NCBI GenBank assembly: GCA_033239525.1
Contig: BSYO01000022.1
Location: forward strand, 8,327,947 to 8,391,946
From: Nepenthes gracilis
Lineage: Eukaryota; Streptophyta; Magnoliopsida; Caryophyllales; Nepenthaceae
Direction of reading: 5' to 3'
Length of the DNA: 64,000 bases
Below the pieces are notes generated by a model. It was not told the origin of the DNA and ran no database searches. It saw only the letters and a list, made by a program, of their open reading frames with translations. The position numbers were made by a program, and so were the translations under genes. Of the stretch, positions 1 to 14,500 are shown piece by piece. The number at the start of each line of letters is the position of its first letter. Within the stretch, counting starts at the first letter, position 1.

Positions 1-110
1 AAATGATTATAATTGTGAGATTCAATATCAGTCGAAAAAGGCAAATATATTTACTAATGCTTTGAGTAGAAATTATTCGGGTTTCATGACACATTTGATA
101 ATTAAGGAAT
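1..110 (+). mobile_element. Ty3/gypsy pol fragment (RNase H to integrase linker), truncated at window edge
   Basis: The first bases translate on the plus strand to a short peptide with the pattern YNCEIQY...KKANIFTNALSR. It matches the stretch at the end of the RNase H domain in plant gypsy elements (family pattern: YDCEI-YHPGKANVVADALSR). The frame continues to about position 110 and is then replaced by sequence of the opposite orientation, so this is a different element from the one that follows. Only an end fragment is visible; the rest lies outside the window. Confidence 0.6.
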
Positions 111-3100
111 GAGAAATACTTGATGAAATAAAAAATTACATGATGGCGGGGAGCTGAGATAGCACCTTCGTTCCTTGGAGGCCTGCCAACACTTTTCCAT
201 CCATCCTAGCCTATCGTGCTTTGTTCCTCTTATCACCTGGAAGAAGGCCCTGTATTTTTCTATAGATTTAGCCCTGAACGTGGATAGGGAAGAGATCTTA
301 CCCATGAATATCTATATATCTCATGATGTCTTTGGGGCCTCCGGTAGAGCATTGTATCAGTCTTTTTCAGGTTGGCTCTATGCTTTGGTTAGAGTTGAAA
401 AAACTTCAAAGTGAGGAAACTACCTAGCTGTCACTCCAAACGCACATTTGGCTGGGTTGAACTTCCTGTTGTAATTCCTTAGTGTCTAGAACAACTTGGC
501 AAGGTTCTAATGTAGTGCATTAACATGTCGTTGAAATATACCTTCATGTTGTAGTTGATCTAGTTAGTGAATGTTTTATTAACAAGTCGCTGGTAATTAG
601 GTCCCACAATAATGGCACAATTTTGTAGCAGTGCACAGTCCATGGGGAATGGTATGCTCTTCATCTGAAGAATCCATGCATATTTAGTGTAGCTTGAGTA
701 GCCATTTATGAAGCTCAGAAGTTGGTGCTCAAAGGTCAAGTCTATGAGCAGGTCGATTCAAGGTAACGGAAAACTATTTTAGGATATACCTTATTACATT
801 TATGAAGTCAATAATGTCCTCCCACTTACATTAGCCTTTTTGTCCATCACTACGTTGAACAACCACTTTAAGTATTGCACCTTTTAGATGGTCAGCTTTT
901 TGATTTCTTCTTTCATTGCCTGCAACTTCTTGAGGTAATAGTTTTTTTTTGCTTCTATTGTATCGGTCTATGCCTGGGGGCGAAGTTTAGTTTGTGACAT
1001 ATTGTGTTCAAAAAGATCCCAACCATATCAGCAATGGGTCCAAGTGAAGACGTCTTAGTTAGCCTGAAGGAAAGCTACCAAGTCAACCTAGATTGCATAA
1101 CCCAATCCCAAGCCGATTTGGATGAATCTCTTAGTTCGAAAGGATCCAATGGGACCTTTGTAGTCTCCACAACGGGGGCTTCTTTTGCATTGTAGTTTGA
1201 TACCTTTGGTGAAGGTTCATTAAAGGGATGCAGGGCATGGGCCCTTGTTAGTTGTGTGAAATAGCAATGCCTTTTTATGGCTTGGTCGCCTCTTACCTCG
1301 CCTACCCCCACTGGTATCAAATATTTCATCTTGAGGTATAGGCTAGACATTGCTGCTTCGAAGCTTACTAGGGTTAGCCTCCAAAATATGTCATTGTAGG
1401 TTGATGGTAAGTTGACCATTTATATTATTAAAGTCTTGGTGGAGATCCTGGAGAAAGTCTTTAGGGTTACTCTGAGGCCTATGAGCCCTTTGACCTTGAC
1501 TTGTTGGTTGTTGAGGTTGTACAACGGCCCTTTCGATAGTCAAAGTCGTTGTTTGTCGGTACTAGATGAGTGAAAGAATTAGAGTACAAAAGGTTTATCG
1601 AGCTTCCATTATAAATAAAACTTTTCATAAATTGTAGTCATTTGTTCTATTTGAGATGAAAGTGCTTATAGTGAGGGGATCATAGTGGGAAGAAATTACA
1701 CGGTTGTAATCGTCATCGGTGAAAGCTATTACCTCTCTAGTTTCTTCTTCTTTAATCTTGCTTCTACTTTCGGGTTAAAGTTCCACCATATTGATGGTTC
1801 CAACTATAACCTAATTTCCTAGGGTGTCAAGCTCTGCCCATTTTACTCCCACTCGGAATTTTTTTAAGAAAACCCCTCTTTTTGAGGACTTCAATCTCTT
1901 TCTTGAGATTTTGGAAGTCCTTAATGTTGTGCCCAGGTCTCCTATAGAAGAGGCAATATTTTGACTTGCCGGCCCCTTAGGCATTCCACACCCGATTTGG
2001 CCATCTTAGATGATGCTTGTCCTTAATTTACATCAAGATGTTGGTGTGGGTTTCATTGAGTAGGGTTAGATGCGTGTGCCACTTCGGCTCCTGAGCTAAC
2101 TACCTTTGTGCTATTGATCATGCACATTCGGTTGAGGACCACCTCCGGCTCTTTATCTCTTTAGATTGTTTGGCATGTCTATGTTGGCATGATTGGGACA
2201 TTTAGATAGTGTTGACTCTGTTCTCTAGTTCTTCATAAGAGTTAGGTCACTTCAGCATAACTTCTTTGTAGAATTCTCCTCCACAAAGTTCCCTATAGAA
2301 TATTCCCATCTTGGTCTCATTTGTGAGGTTGGGGATGTCCCTTGCCTTGGTAATGAACTTGTGGAACTAATCTTTTTGAGTTTTGTTACTCTCTTGGCAC
2401 ATGTTCACTAAAGTGTCAATGATCTTTATCCAGCCTTTTGTTAAATGTAAATTGGGAGTTCATTGAAGAAACTAATGCCAATTGCTGGTAGCCTATGGAG
2501 CCATGAGTGTGCATTGCGCTTTAGCGTCATTGGGATACATTTGGCATAGGGTTGCATCGCCGAACCACTGAAATCTTAGCAATGTGCAAAGGTGGTCTAA
2601 GTGATTGTGGGGATACATAGTGCTGTCATAAGGTTTCATTTGGGAGCTTTGAACTTACTCCAATAGAGGTGATCCCTCTATGACTTCTAAGAAGGGGTCA
2701 CATGGGCTTGCATCCATCCCACTTGCTGAGCATGGGCCCTTGAAGATTTTTTAGTTGATCATTTGGATCCTTTGCTCAACCCTTGTTATAGACATCTATC
2801 TATGATTTGTCTCAGAGGGTCCTAAAATCAAGGTTATCTCTGCTATTAGTCATAGATGTTTGTTACCATAGGTAACATATTTGGCAGTGTTTCCGTAATT
2901 GGGACTTTATTGCGACATTGTGTCTCCATGGACCTTTTTGATGAAGGGCAATGATGCTTTGTGGGTGACTTCAAGGCAATAGGTTCAGACGTTGAGGTAT
3001 CTGCATGTGCTGCCCGCGATGCAATAGCTCTTGCCCAAGTTGCTTCTAAGTTGGTGTTGTTAGGCATTACGTCGGCTGCGGGGCCCCAGTTTTGCCATGG

Positions 3101-3300
3101 CATATGAGTTGCTCTTCTTCAGTGGGTTAGAGCTCTACTTTGTGGGTGAGCCTCCTCATGGCATTGGCCATCTTGCATATGTGATTCATCATGGTGTTGT
3201 GTATAGTGACCATGTCAAGGGTGGCCAAGTCTCCAAGAGATGGGCGTGCATGCTCCCCTAATAATGCTTTTGGCAAGGAGCTTTGCTGCCCCCAACTCAA
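102..3300 (-). mobile_element. Decayed Ty3/gypsy retrotransposon, gag-protease-RT remnants
   Basis: Read on the minus strand, gag lies at high coordinates (about 3250-1850). It includes a degenerate knuckle-like stretch (LFHRRPGHNTKDF, near 1960-1900) followed by a KEIEVLKKRG-like tail. The protease/linker region (1419-1075) carries the pattern YLIPVGVGEVRGDQ...CYFTQL, typical of plant gypsy polyproteins. RT remnants follow (about 1000-420), and at 420-102 the RT thumb/connection pattern FFQVIRG...W...CWQASKERRCYLSSPP. Many stops and frameshifts interrupt every part, so no intact protein is made. No RNase H or integrase of this copy is visible because the window begins with another fragment. 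Confidence 0.8.
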
Positions 3301-4310
3301 TATGATAGTGTCTTCTAGTGGTTTTGCTAATATATATATTAAGACAGCAAGTCTTACTAATTAATTAAGACTTAACCATTTTGACAAATGGTATTAATGA
3401 CGTGTGTTTAAACTAAAGTCTTAGTCATAGTAATGATCATTTAAAGTGAGATCCAAATCTGGATACTATGACTTTGATCCTCCACACTATAAATGACAAA
3501 ATCAAGGAGTTTAGATTTTTTTTTTCAAGGTTGTGATCTCTGATATTTGAGTCAATATAAGTTTGAAAAAATTTAAAAAATGAAAGAAATTACTAAATTC
3601 TTGAAATTCTGACGTTAAATGGAATGTACTCTGAGGGGCCAAGTGTCATGATGAGTTCGGCATGAGACGTGTCACCTTTTTGGGGGAGACTAGTTCCAAG
3701 TGCTATTAGTATTGAATAGGGTTTGGTCTTAGGGGAGGCTCCAGCACTCTCCCAGGACATTCTCTCTCCTTACAGGAGCTGGTTTACATCTTAGTCTCCA
3801 TAATAGGAAAAATCTTTACCCTTAAGGCACTTCATTATAGAAGTTGAGGGATTCACTTCTAAATTCTTTAGGGTTGAGAAAGAGAGAATTCGTGGTTGTT
3901 GTTTTATTAGAGCGAGAGAGTATTTCTTTCCCAGTTCTTCGAGTGCAAGAGTAAATCGACTGGAGAATTCAAAATTTTGATCATCATAAATGAAGGTAGG
4001 TGTGGTATTTATAGGTCTAGGGCCAAATGCAGCAATCGGGGAGGAACTTATATCTAAATTAATTGCATATCTAGGGTCAAGAGATTATTGTACAAGTATC
4101 AAAATCTTCTCATAACACGATCTTTCTATCCTATTATATTTTTTTTGAGTAATCTTCTTTTTCGTACAATTAGATGTCTTTTATGTGTACTAGATGAGTC
4201 AAATTCAAATTTTATTTTTGGCCCCACAATGAGCCAATGAGAAACATTTGTAGTCGTGCATTATTGATTTGGTCTTCATTTGGCCTTTGTTGTTGCTCTA
4301 GCTTGGATTT
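3300..4310 (-). mobile_element. Probable LTR and 5' untranslated leader of the minus-strand gypsy element
   Basis: This block sits upstream (minus sense) of gag and has no coding potential. A TATA-type element, CCTATAAATACCACACC on the minus strand near 4000-4016, sits where an LTR promoter would be. No second LTR is in the window to fix the boundaries, so the extent is approximate and the call is by position and promoter only. Poly-A runs at about 4327-4343 and 4469-4482 lie just beyond it. Confidence 0.35.
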
Positions 4311-5300
4311 GAGGGCAAACCAATACTAAAAAAAAAAAAAAAAATCGAAGAAATAGTAGTTTGACTTTCAAATAAGTGGTTAAACTAGTTAAACCATTAA
4401 TATTATCTCCACGAGTTGATCATTGAATTAGTTCGGTAAATATTATTTTTACCAACCCTTTTCTACCAAAAAAAAAAAAAATTATCAACACATTTCACAA
4501 AATATGTAGGGTCCACAATGAGAAAAAATTGGATATCGTAAAATAAAAGTATTATTTTTTATTAGACCTGATTAAAATCAAATTGTTTAGTTAGTTTGGT
4601 CCAATCGATTTGAAATTTTATAGGATTCGATAATGTTATAAAGGTGTTATGAACAGATACAATCACAATATTATACCTGATTAATTTTTTGGATCGAGCA
4701 TAGTCACATATAAAAGTATCTGATTTGGCCTAGTCCAACCCAAATTATATATTTTTGTAAATATGTTTTTTATTTTAAATAAATATTAATTTTAAAAAAA
4801 GTATTTCAATATATTATATTTTTATATAATTAATAATTTTTATATAAATATTCTTCATTATAATATAAAATTACATAATATTTTATTCTAAGTGTTATAA
4901 TTTTTATATTATTTTATATTTTTAAATATTTTTATATAAATATATATATTTTTAAATAAATATATTAAAAAAATTCATGATCAATCCAAACTGACTAAGT
5001 TTGACCTGTAGATGAATACATTTAAGATTTTTTGCTCGGGTGACCAAGCCTTGTTTGTCCTGACCCAGTTTATCAGTCATAAAATTTTATCTAGATCCAT
5101 CCCATCTTTATTCTGAATATAATTTTGATCAGATCTATTTCTTACATCCATAGCCAATTTATTTATAACTCTTTTTTATACGGGAGCTCATTAAAATTTA
5201 AAAGAAATAAAAAAAATAAAATAAATTTGACATATAAAAAAAATTATAGATAACTTGCAAGGGTGAAATACTTAGCACTGTTCTCCTAAAATATTTGTGA
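4310..5300. other. AT-rich intergenic DNA upstream of GCS1
   Basis: No ORF with recognisable content and no clear repeat boundary. The centre (4740-4970) is almost pure A/T and includes long poly-T/poly-A tracts. Promoter elements of the downstream gene may begin near its right end: a TATAAA-like run at about 5235 and a CCAAT at about 5394, both weak. Confidence 0.5.
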
Positions 5301-5531
5301 TGTGTTACAGTTTTGGACTGGCCCGTAAAACAGCTAGTAAACTCCCAGCGTGCCAGTGCGGCACCGGTTCATTTCTGCAGTTCAGTCACTCATCCAATGA
5401 GCCACTTCCTGCTTCGCCGAGGTCCTTCGGGAGGGGAGGGAGTCGTCGCTGATCACCATAGTCAACTCGGACATATGAATTCCATCTCGACGTAGAGTAT
5501 TTTGCAAATGCCAATCCAAAATTTTGCGACA

Positions 5532-8500
5532 ATGACTGGAAGTGCCAGAAGAAATGCCCGAAGCCGTACGAAATCTTCGGCAGAAGTCCCTGGCGAAGAT
5601 CGTTCTGTTAACAATCCAAAGTTAAGTCTCAAAGCACGCAAAGGTCGTAGTAGAGCTCGCAGTTTTACCGGAATCATTTCTCTTATCGGATTCGGCATTT
5701 GCAGTTTTTCGATTCTGTTGTATATTATTTTTAGCAATATGGCGAAGCCGCTTGATGAGGATCAGAAACGTAGGGTTGTTACTCCTTTTCCCGCCCCGAA
5801 GCTCATGGATCTTCCACAGGTTGGCTTTTTGTTTTCTTCTTTTAGTCATTTGATAGATGCATCGAGCCAGGGTTCGTGTAGGGTTTTTTTTTTTTGGTTC
5901 GAGTTATATATATATAGATATTTATGTAGTTTCAAGGAGTACATAAGGAGAGCTTGTACTGGGGGACTTATCGGCCTCATGTTTATCTGGGAATCCGTGC
6001 CAGGTATGCAATGGCAATCCATGAATTTACGGTTGGTAGAAATATTTATATATCTTGATTTATTTTCTTGATCGAGTTTTTTCTTTTGTTGAATCTTATA
6101 GTCGCTTTAATTCTGTTGGTTAGTTTTTTCCATATTTCCGTGTGATTGTTGTCTGCTATTTCGACGGACAGGTCTCCACGGTCTCTGATTGCCGGGCTAA
6201 TGTGGATTGGCATTAAGGATGGTCGATTCTTCATGCGACATGTCTGCCAAGATTCTGATGAGCTCAACACTTATGGATGGACCCATCATAATGGACGGGA
6301 TTATGGACGCCAGCTGCTAGTTGATCGGCACTTGACCTTGGAGACAAGTTTCTTTAAGTCCAAGCTGCAGGGCAGTGGGTATGGTGGAGACTGGGCTGTT
6401 CGTGTTGATGTTAGAAGTGATCAGTAGGTATCTTGACCAGCTGTAATGCTATCTATGGAGTGCATGCAATATGCTGAGATTGGCCTTTTCTGTCTTTGAA
6501 CTTGCGTCAGCAGTTGATCTTTACCCCAGAAAAATGCATTTGGATTTTGTGCTCGGAGACAGGGAATCTGTTGGGAGTACCTTACAAAATGTATATAGTT
6601 ACGGCGATAAATCTATTTATATATGAAATGTATGCTTAAAAGAGAATTTGTAGTGCTTGGAATATTCTGGGAAAAAAAAGATAAAATTAGTGCTTGGAAG
6701 GAATTGTTGACTAGAATTACTTCTGCTTAAAACATGAGCGGGAAATGCTGTCATAATGGAAGCATTGAGACCTAACTTTGTTCTTTATTTGAAAATGAAG
6801 TTGGTATGTTATATATGTATATACATATATGTTTGTATATACATATATATATATATATATATATGTATATGTATATGTATATACATATATAACTAATGGA
6901 TTTTATCCTGGCCAATTTTGGGCAGTAGTTCCTAAAGTTATTCTTTCGATTAACTGCTATTTGTGGTATTTCTATTTCTTCTGGATTATGACTGCTGTGG
7001 TCTTGTGTTAATTGTTATTGATTTAACATGTGAGTGAGACCTGCTAGAGTAAGTTGTTCCTCTGTAGTTCATTTAAATCTGACACAATTGACTTGTATTA
7101 TCGTAATTGACTCACAGATTAAGCTCAAATGAAGGAATTTGGGAACGTGCACATTTTTTCTTCTACGTGGGCAATGAAGGTGGGGAGACCATTAGCCTGA
7201 GCAGAGCTGTTTTGGACATTCGTCAGAGCTCTCTGCTGGCATTTGGTTCTCGGATAGATGTTGGAAATTGGCAGTTGCATTTAGATTCCATGGTATGTCA
7301 TTAGATAGCAGCAGAGTATTGTCAGATGGGAAAGAAAGATGGCCTGCCATATAGTTGTTTTTTTTATTGGACTTTTTTTCTTTGAATTTTATTTATTGAT
7401 GGCCCACCCTACCTCCACAATTCTATTCTCATCCTGGACTTTTTGTTGATTTACTAAATCATCACCCATCCCCCTAGGTTACGGCTCATTAATTAAACCA
7501 AGAAGAAGCTCATCAAGAACTCTTGCATAACATGGTCATAGATCTTAAGATCTTCAAACGCAATCTAATTGCTGCCCCAACTTTTCTTTGTATTCCCGGT
7601 ACATTTCATTGAATAAATGATCCTTTGGTGATTAATTAATTTATTTTCTTTCATCTGAGTTATTATGTTCTCTCTTTTTGGTATATTTCTAACACAACGG
7701 ATTTTCTTAGAAATATTTCCTATATGAAATTTTTTCTTAGAATCTTGTCTCATAGTAAGTTTCTATTTCATATGGAACAAGGTTTGGTTCATCCCAGGGG
7801 TCAATCTTCTCTTTTCTTTTATTTAAAACTACAGTCTGCTCAGGGATATATAAAGCAAAAATTCCAATGTAGGACTTTCTAGGGATGTTTTATTTTGCCA
7901 CCATGAAAAGCTTGTCATTGTGGAGGCACAAGGTTTTGCAGAGATAAAGGGTTTCATTCTCTTTCAGAAAACAGTGAATGAGGGAAAAAATGAGATTGCA
8001 GTTGCCTTTTTCTTGGGAATCATTATAGTTGATAATCTTCAAATAGAAGAAGCCCTGTCAGTTGATGCAATTTGCTAAGAAGGGGGGAGAAAAGTTGGAT
8101 CACATATTATTGCTTAGCCCATAGATGCTGTTTGTGTAACAGCATGTGGAAAAACTATACGCTCATTTGCTTTCTTGAAGACACTTAGAAGCACATTTTA
8201 ACTGTTGATGATTTGCCAAAGGGATGTTCTTTCTCAGAGGGGAGATTTTTCCTTATTGCTTTTTGGGTGAGTTCTTTTCTGAAACTAACATATTTTAGAA
8301 TTTCATCTATTTGCAGGATAACTTAGAGGTTCATTATGCTGGTTTTAAGACGCCTCACTTTCACAATTTGTCTGATCTTGTGCAGGCAAATCTTGCAGAT
8401 CAGGTGTGTGATAATTTACTTATTTATATTTTATTCAAGGTGTTAGATGACTTTAGAGCAAATACATTATATGTATCAATTGTCGATGAAGAGAAGCAGG

Positions 8501-11500
8501 ACCTTCCAAGTTCATAGGCAGAGAGGGTTTAATTTATTGTGCTCCTTTATCTCTAATTTTGTGGGTATCTATATCAGTTTTGGCCTATCGGGCTATATGT
8601 ATCTGCATAGGCCGTATTAGATGTAATTTTTTTGTGACTACATCAAAATTGGGATAAATACTAAATTTTAACTATATTTAATCATATTTTATATATTTTA
8701 AGTAATTTAGACAATTTTTACTCATTAAATCAATATCATAATATTAAATTATACACTAACAAATATTAAAAAAAAGATAAAAATAAATCCAAATAAAGAG
8801 AATGAATTGTGCCATTTACTATCAAATGACATGTATGCAAGTTATTAATTACTAAAAAAAGTAAGAAAATAATACTGTAGTCTTGTATCTTTTGTATCCC
8901 AAGTTAGTCAATAAACAAATTTATTTTTGAATCACACAATCTATTGCCACTCTGTAGATAGTAAGATAATTTGTGGTATTATTTAACATTTAATCGAGTT
9001 AATACTAGTAATAAATAATCAATTTACAAAAGACGATTATATTAATAGAAGTTAAAGTTGCACAAATTATCTTGGTATTACCACCATGTTGATCTATGTG
9101 CTAGACTATATTAATTGTCTTTATTGCTTTGATTATTAGACGATTGATTTGAATGATATTGTTCTTAGAATTGGCATTGGTCATTAAAAAAAAAAATCTA
9201 TACATATTGCCAAACTCGCTATTGGTGGTGTTCTCTAATTGTTTTTGGTTAGATTGTTGTTGTGATGGAAAATGAGTTGGGGCTAGTTCTCCATAAAAAT
9301 TCGACTGTCTTGGGTGCTTGTATCCATGCTAGTAATAGAGGGGGAGAATTTTTGTATTTGTAAGTTGACAAATTTTGGGGTTGGGCGGGAGGATAGTTTT
9401 GTATACTTAAGTTATTATTGGCACTTGGGGATTTGAATATTCTAAAACTAACAAAACTATTTATAACCCATTGAGATGATAAACTTTTATTTGCTTGAGT
9501 GTCTTTCCCTTTTTTTTATAAGTTTGTGTAGGCTCCTATAGTGATTCAATACCCATCTCATCATCTTATAGGTCGGCACAAGAACGTTTCCAATATATTA
9601 GGAGAGAGGACACCTAGTTGATTAAGTAACTGGGCTCATCATCATCATTATAACAACCCTAAACATCAACTCCATCACCACCACCTCCACCCTCACCTCC
9701 ATTGCCACTCCTTGCATCATCACAACCGTAACTTTGTTCATTTGGGAAAGTAGATCTATCAACATGTTGCTCTTCTATGGGCCTTGTAGTAGCAACATCT
9801 ATACCACCACCACCTTCTTCATTTTCTTCAAATTCCGCAATGAGCCACTTTGAATTATTTTGTCTGTCATGAAGTGGTCTCTCTCGCTCTCAATGGCATA
9901 TCTTCATTAAATATATAATCCAAGATTATTGGATTAAATTGATTTTCTAGTTTAGTTTGCATTATTGATATTTTTAGCCTCAAGTTACAATGGACATAGG
10001 ATAAATTATTCTTTTTCTTGTACTTTAGTTTATTTATTGTCTTCGTGTGTATAAGATTAAAAGTACTCTAATTTTTTTCATACTTGGAAGAAGAGGTGGT
10101 TTGACTCAGAACTAGGACAACAACCCTTTATAGCTCCGGAGCAAATGATCAATAATGAATCTACCAGTCAACTATATTATATAAATTAAACAATATTAAA
10201 ATTAACAAACTTCAAATACAAAAATTTTAGAATCAATCGGCAAAACAGCAAACTAGTTTATTACGGATTTGTGATCACGACAACTCTTTGTGCCAGTTGT
10301 GTTACAAAAGAATCTTATTTATCATGAAAATAATAACTAAAAAATATCAAGAAAATTATTAATACTCAATAGTATAATGAATATGTTATATAGTTAGTAG
10401 TTAGTTACATATTGTCATATACGGATATGCCTGATTATTGTTTTGATTTGACTATCCAGATCAGCTCCAACCTTCGGATAATTTTTTTACGCCACTCATA
10501 ACCTCCAAATGGTTAGAAAGTCTTCCACCATATTGATATTGTGAATTTAAATATTAACATAACAATAACAATATTAACAAATAAATTAACACAGATTAGT
10601 AACCAATAAAATGAAGGATTAATAATGACATTAAGTTCTTAAATAAAAGCATAATTGAATTGTAATACTTTCAAATTAAATTTTATTATATGCCCATTGC
10701 ATGCAAGTCACGATATAACTAAAAATTCTACCCTTGGCCAATCGTTTTCCTAATGTCTGTATAAGAAGGACAATCTGTCATGATGGTTATCTTTGCTCGG
10801 TCCATGGCTTCATAAATGAATTCTATTGTCGGTTTCTCATCACCGTCAGCCAATCTGAGCACTTTGATTAGATGTTTTTGCATTCTAATGACTTCATTGG
10901 ATCTTCTCTAGAATTTCTTTCCCAAAATGATTTTCTTAATCTTGTCTAATAGATCCGATTTTACTTTCTCAAATTTGGAGGACTTATAATCTTTTGATTT
11001 GGAAATGTTTTTCACAAAAAAAATTCATAATTCAACATAAAAATATGCAAATTAAATTTTTATAACACAAATATATGATTTTTAGGTATGAATTTGAGTA
11101 GACATTGGAATTTTACCTTGGATGTAATTTTTGGATTTCCAAAGTGAAGGCTTAGATCTGGTTTTGAGCTTGAAAATTTGTGAGAGATTTGTTAGAAACA
11201 CTACATGTAAGTTAAATCAAGTAATAAACACTGACAAAAGCGGATCTAAGAGAATAATTTACATTTTTTCTGTCCAAACTAATTTTGTGAATAATCTCAA
11301 ATTCACAAGAAAATATGAAAATTTGGAATGTGAGAAAGGATTAAAGTATATGTTTGAGTAATTTGTGTTTAATTTGAAGAAAAAATTGATACAATTTTGA
11401 AGAGAAAGATGAAGAAAACTGCCTTTGCCCATTTCTTTATGTTTCCATTCGCTCTCTATCTATGTGGATGATGAGTGTGACAACAGTGAGTCGTGAGCCT

Positions 11501-14500
11501 GAAATGAGAATACTTAGATAATCGAAATTCTTTTAAAAAAACGATTTGACCAAATATATCGGCCAATATAGCAGAGATGTATCAACCAATACATAATGTA
11601 TTGGCTGATATTTTCAATCATATTTGCATTCAAAATGTCTATAAGATGTCGAAATGTGGCTATTTGGGCTTGCAGGTCATGACTTGACCAATGTAGTTTG
11701 TCTTGTCTTGGGAGGAAGATAACTCTCTTCATATCTCTTGAAGAACAATGCTCTAATTTTGTAGACTGACAGAAAAAACTAGTATTTAGCTGTCGTTGTT
11801 TTCCCTATTGGGAACTGGTTACATCCTTTTTGGGCAACAATATTGCAGTTTGCTCTTTCACTTTTTGCTTGGTATTGCATATGTTCAAAATCTATTAATC
11901 TTTGATAATTCTGTAATTTTTTGCATTCACCTACAGTTTACTATGCATTCCTGTGTGGATACTCCCAGGTAAGAAGGTTTGGTGATCTTCAGCTATCAGA
12001 CACTCTGGGTGATTCTCCAAATATTTTAGTTTTCCAGGTATTCATTGCAGAAGCATTATGCTAAAAGAGTTGATAAACATGAGTTTGTAATTTCTCTAGG
12101 ATTCTGGTACCCATTATCTTTTGAATGATTCTTCTCTTTTCCGTTGGTTTGCAGATTTCTGCAAATGCTCCCTTCAAAGCAGACATTGCTTTTGTGTCTG
12201 GAACCGACTCGAAGAGTCCAAGAGTTGAAGAGCGTATTAGTAGCCTTACAGGTAATTTCCCTATCCGATATAGATGATGGTTGAAATTTGGGGGAAAACA
12301 AAAAAGATTCTATGTACTATCAATATTAGCAGAGGCAATTATTATTTGGTTGTTATTCTATGTCACACAAGACAGTTGGTTTATGTGATTGATCTTAATG
12401 ATCTGTTATTTTTCATTTGATGTTTGAAAACCACCATTGATACCAATTTGAGGAATGGTCACTAACTAAAAAAATGGGTTCTTGCATATTGGATAAAATA
12501 TTAGGAAGGGATTGAGGCCCTTAAGAGTTTCAAGGAATTCACATTGAACAAAGGGTAAACCCTAGCTGAAAATATCAGCCAATATTTCATTGTTAGATTA
12601 CGGGTTGCAGAAAACTTTTACTTCTGATATGTCCGAAACTCGTATGTTTTGTTTGATATATCTAGTACCGATATGGCTGCAAATAATATTGATACCGGTG
12701 TTGATAGCAATTTTCATCCATGAGGTGGAGTGTGGGATAAATTCCCTTAGATGTATATCTGAGAAATTTTTGCTTAATGGTTTCATTGTTTGAATGGTCA
12801 ATGGTTTTGGAGATAATGCCTTCCCCTCAATCTTGGGATGATACTGCCTTAGATAAATTGATGTCAACTTGCAAAAAATGGAGCAATTGTTTCACTCTAT
12901 TTTGCTTATAATTCCAATGACGAGGGTTCTTCAGGAGTTGGCTTTGGATGCATTTGTGTTAATTTGTCCCTATGAGGAGAGAGGACATTGATGCTTGAAT
13001 GTGTCATGAAGTGCTAGTGATAAATTTTTTTTGGAGAAGCCCATTTTCCAGCCAATTGTTGTGAATCAGCTGGGTCATTGTTTGGTGCATTTGAAATTAC
13101 ATGTTCATTTGAGGCATTTGCTTTCTGATTTGGTGCCAGAGCATAATTACATGTCTTATTTGTTTCTATATTTGGCTCTTCCCAAAATATTCATTTATCT
13201 TCATCTCACAGCTCCAAAAACTAATGTTATATAACTACAAAGGCAATTGACTTGAAACAACTATGATACTCTTGTAGGAAAACTTGAAATTGATGGATTC
13301 ACTATCATCCTTCTAAGATACACATGAAGTTTTTTCCTTCTTATTCTTGAAACAAACATGATCACTTCTCTTGTATGAAATATTGAAATAACCTTTGACT
13401 TTTTGCCTATGTCTTGATGTTGCAGAATTTATGAGTTCTTCTGTATGTTTTGCTTATTTATGTAGCTTAATGCATGATATTCAGGTAAATCACTCAGCGA
13501 CCAACTAATTCAGAAGAAAAATGAATTCGACCACAAATTCGAAAGGTGCTTCAATCTTACCAACAAGGTAATTAATACCGGAAACTTTTCATATGACGAA
13601 CTTTGAAACTGAATTTTTTTCCAACGGAACTTGTCTTGCACCCAACTGCAGATTTATGTATCATGTATGTAAATTGCCATGTCAAATGATGGGTTAGAGC
13701 TCGTCATCATGGTTCAATAAAAAAAATGGTTTTCCAGACTGCTGTACTATAAGCTATGGAGGTTCTCCCTAGGTGTTCTCAACATACCAATGCCTATAAA
13801 CTTTTTGTTTGTGGAAACCACCATATCTAGTTAGATTGATGTAGTTACTAATTGTACAGATAGTGTCTTTTTATAATAACAGGTTTTTTATCCATTAAAA
13901 AATGAGTCATAAAAGTGACCCTAGTCAACTTCAGCCACATTACAGAATTGGTTGTCAATGAACGAATTTGGTGGATAAATGGCAGGAATGGGACCAAAAT
14001 AAAGCCGTCATTCCATGAACTAGTTGGGTAATTCCTTAGGACATGATTTATCAAATATGATAAACTATTAATGGGAATAAGAACGTAAATAAAAAGCATT
14101 GTACCAAATATCTTTGTAGTCCTGATAATTATATCCTAGAGGATAGTAATGAACTGCAAATGATTTAGTATCCTAGAGAGTTAAGGCAAGCTTAGTGGCA
14201 TGTCTGACCCTAAGGATCTTGCATATAGAGTAAACTATGGAATTGTCCTAAGGTTACGATGGTGTTTGAGCTCAATAGATCTGGATTCTATTTGAATGAA
14301 TTCATAATATTGCTGTGTTTTAGCAAAATTTAAGGTGTTGAATAAACAATTATCATAAAACATGCGGTTGGTTATGGTCAAGAGGTCTTTGAGTAGAGGT
14401 TGCTGGGTAAGAGCAGTCATGGTTACACGAGTGGCTAAAGGTTTGGTTATATAATTTGATGGGTCAGTTTGTTTATCAGTGGAGGTTGAGGATGAAGATG

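Noticed and set aside
3080..3330. A gene or domain at the start of the minus-strand gag
   Set aside because: Frames are short and interrupted; they fit the 5' part of the gypsy gag rather than a separate gene.
5502..5531. Upstream start for GCS1
   Set aside because: The frame is open from 5502 but begins with TTG. An in-frame ATG exists at 5508; plant homologues begin at the residue encoded at 5532.
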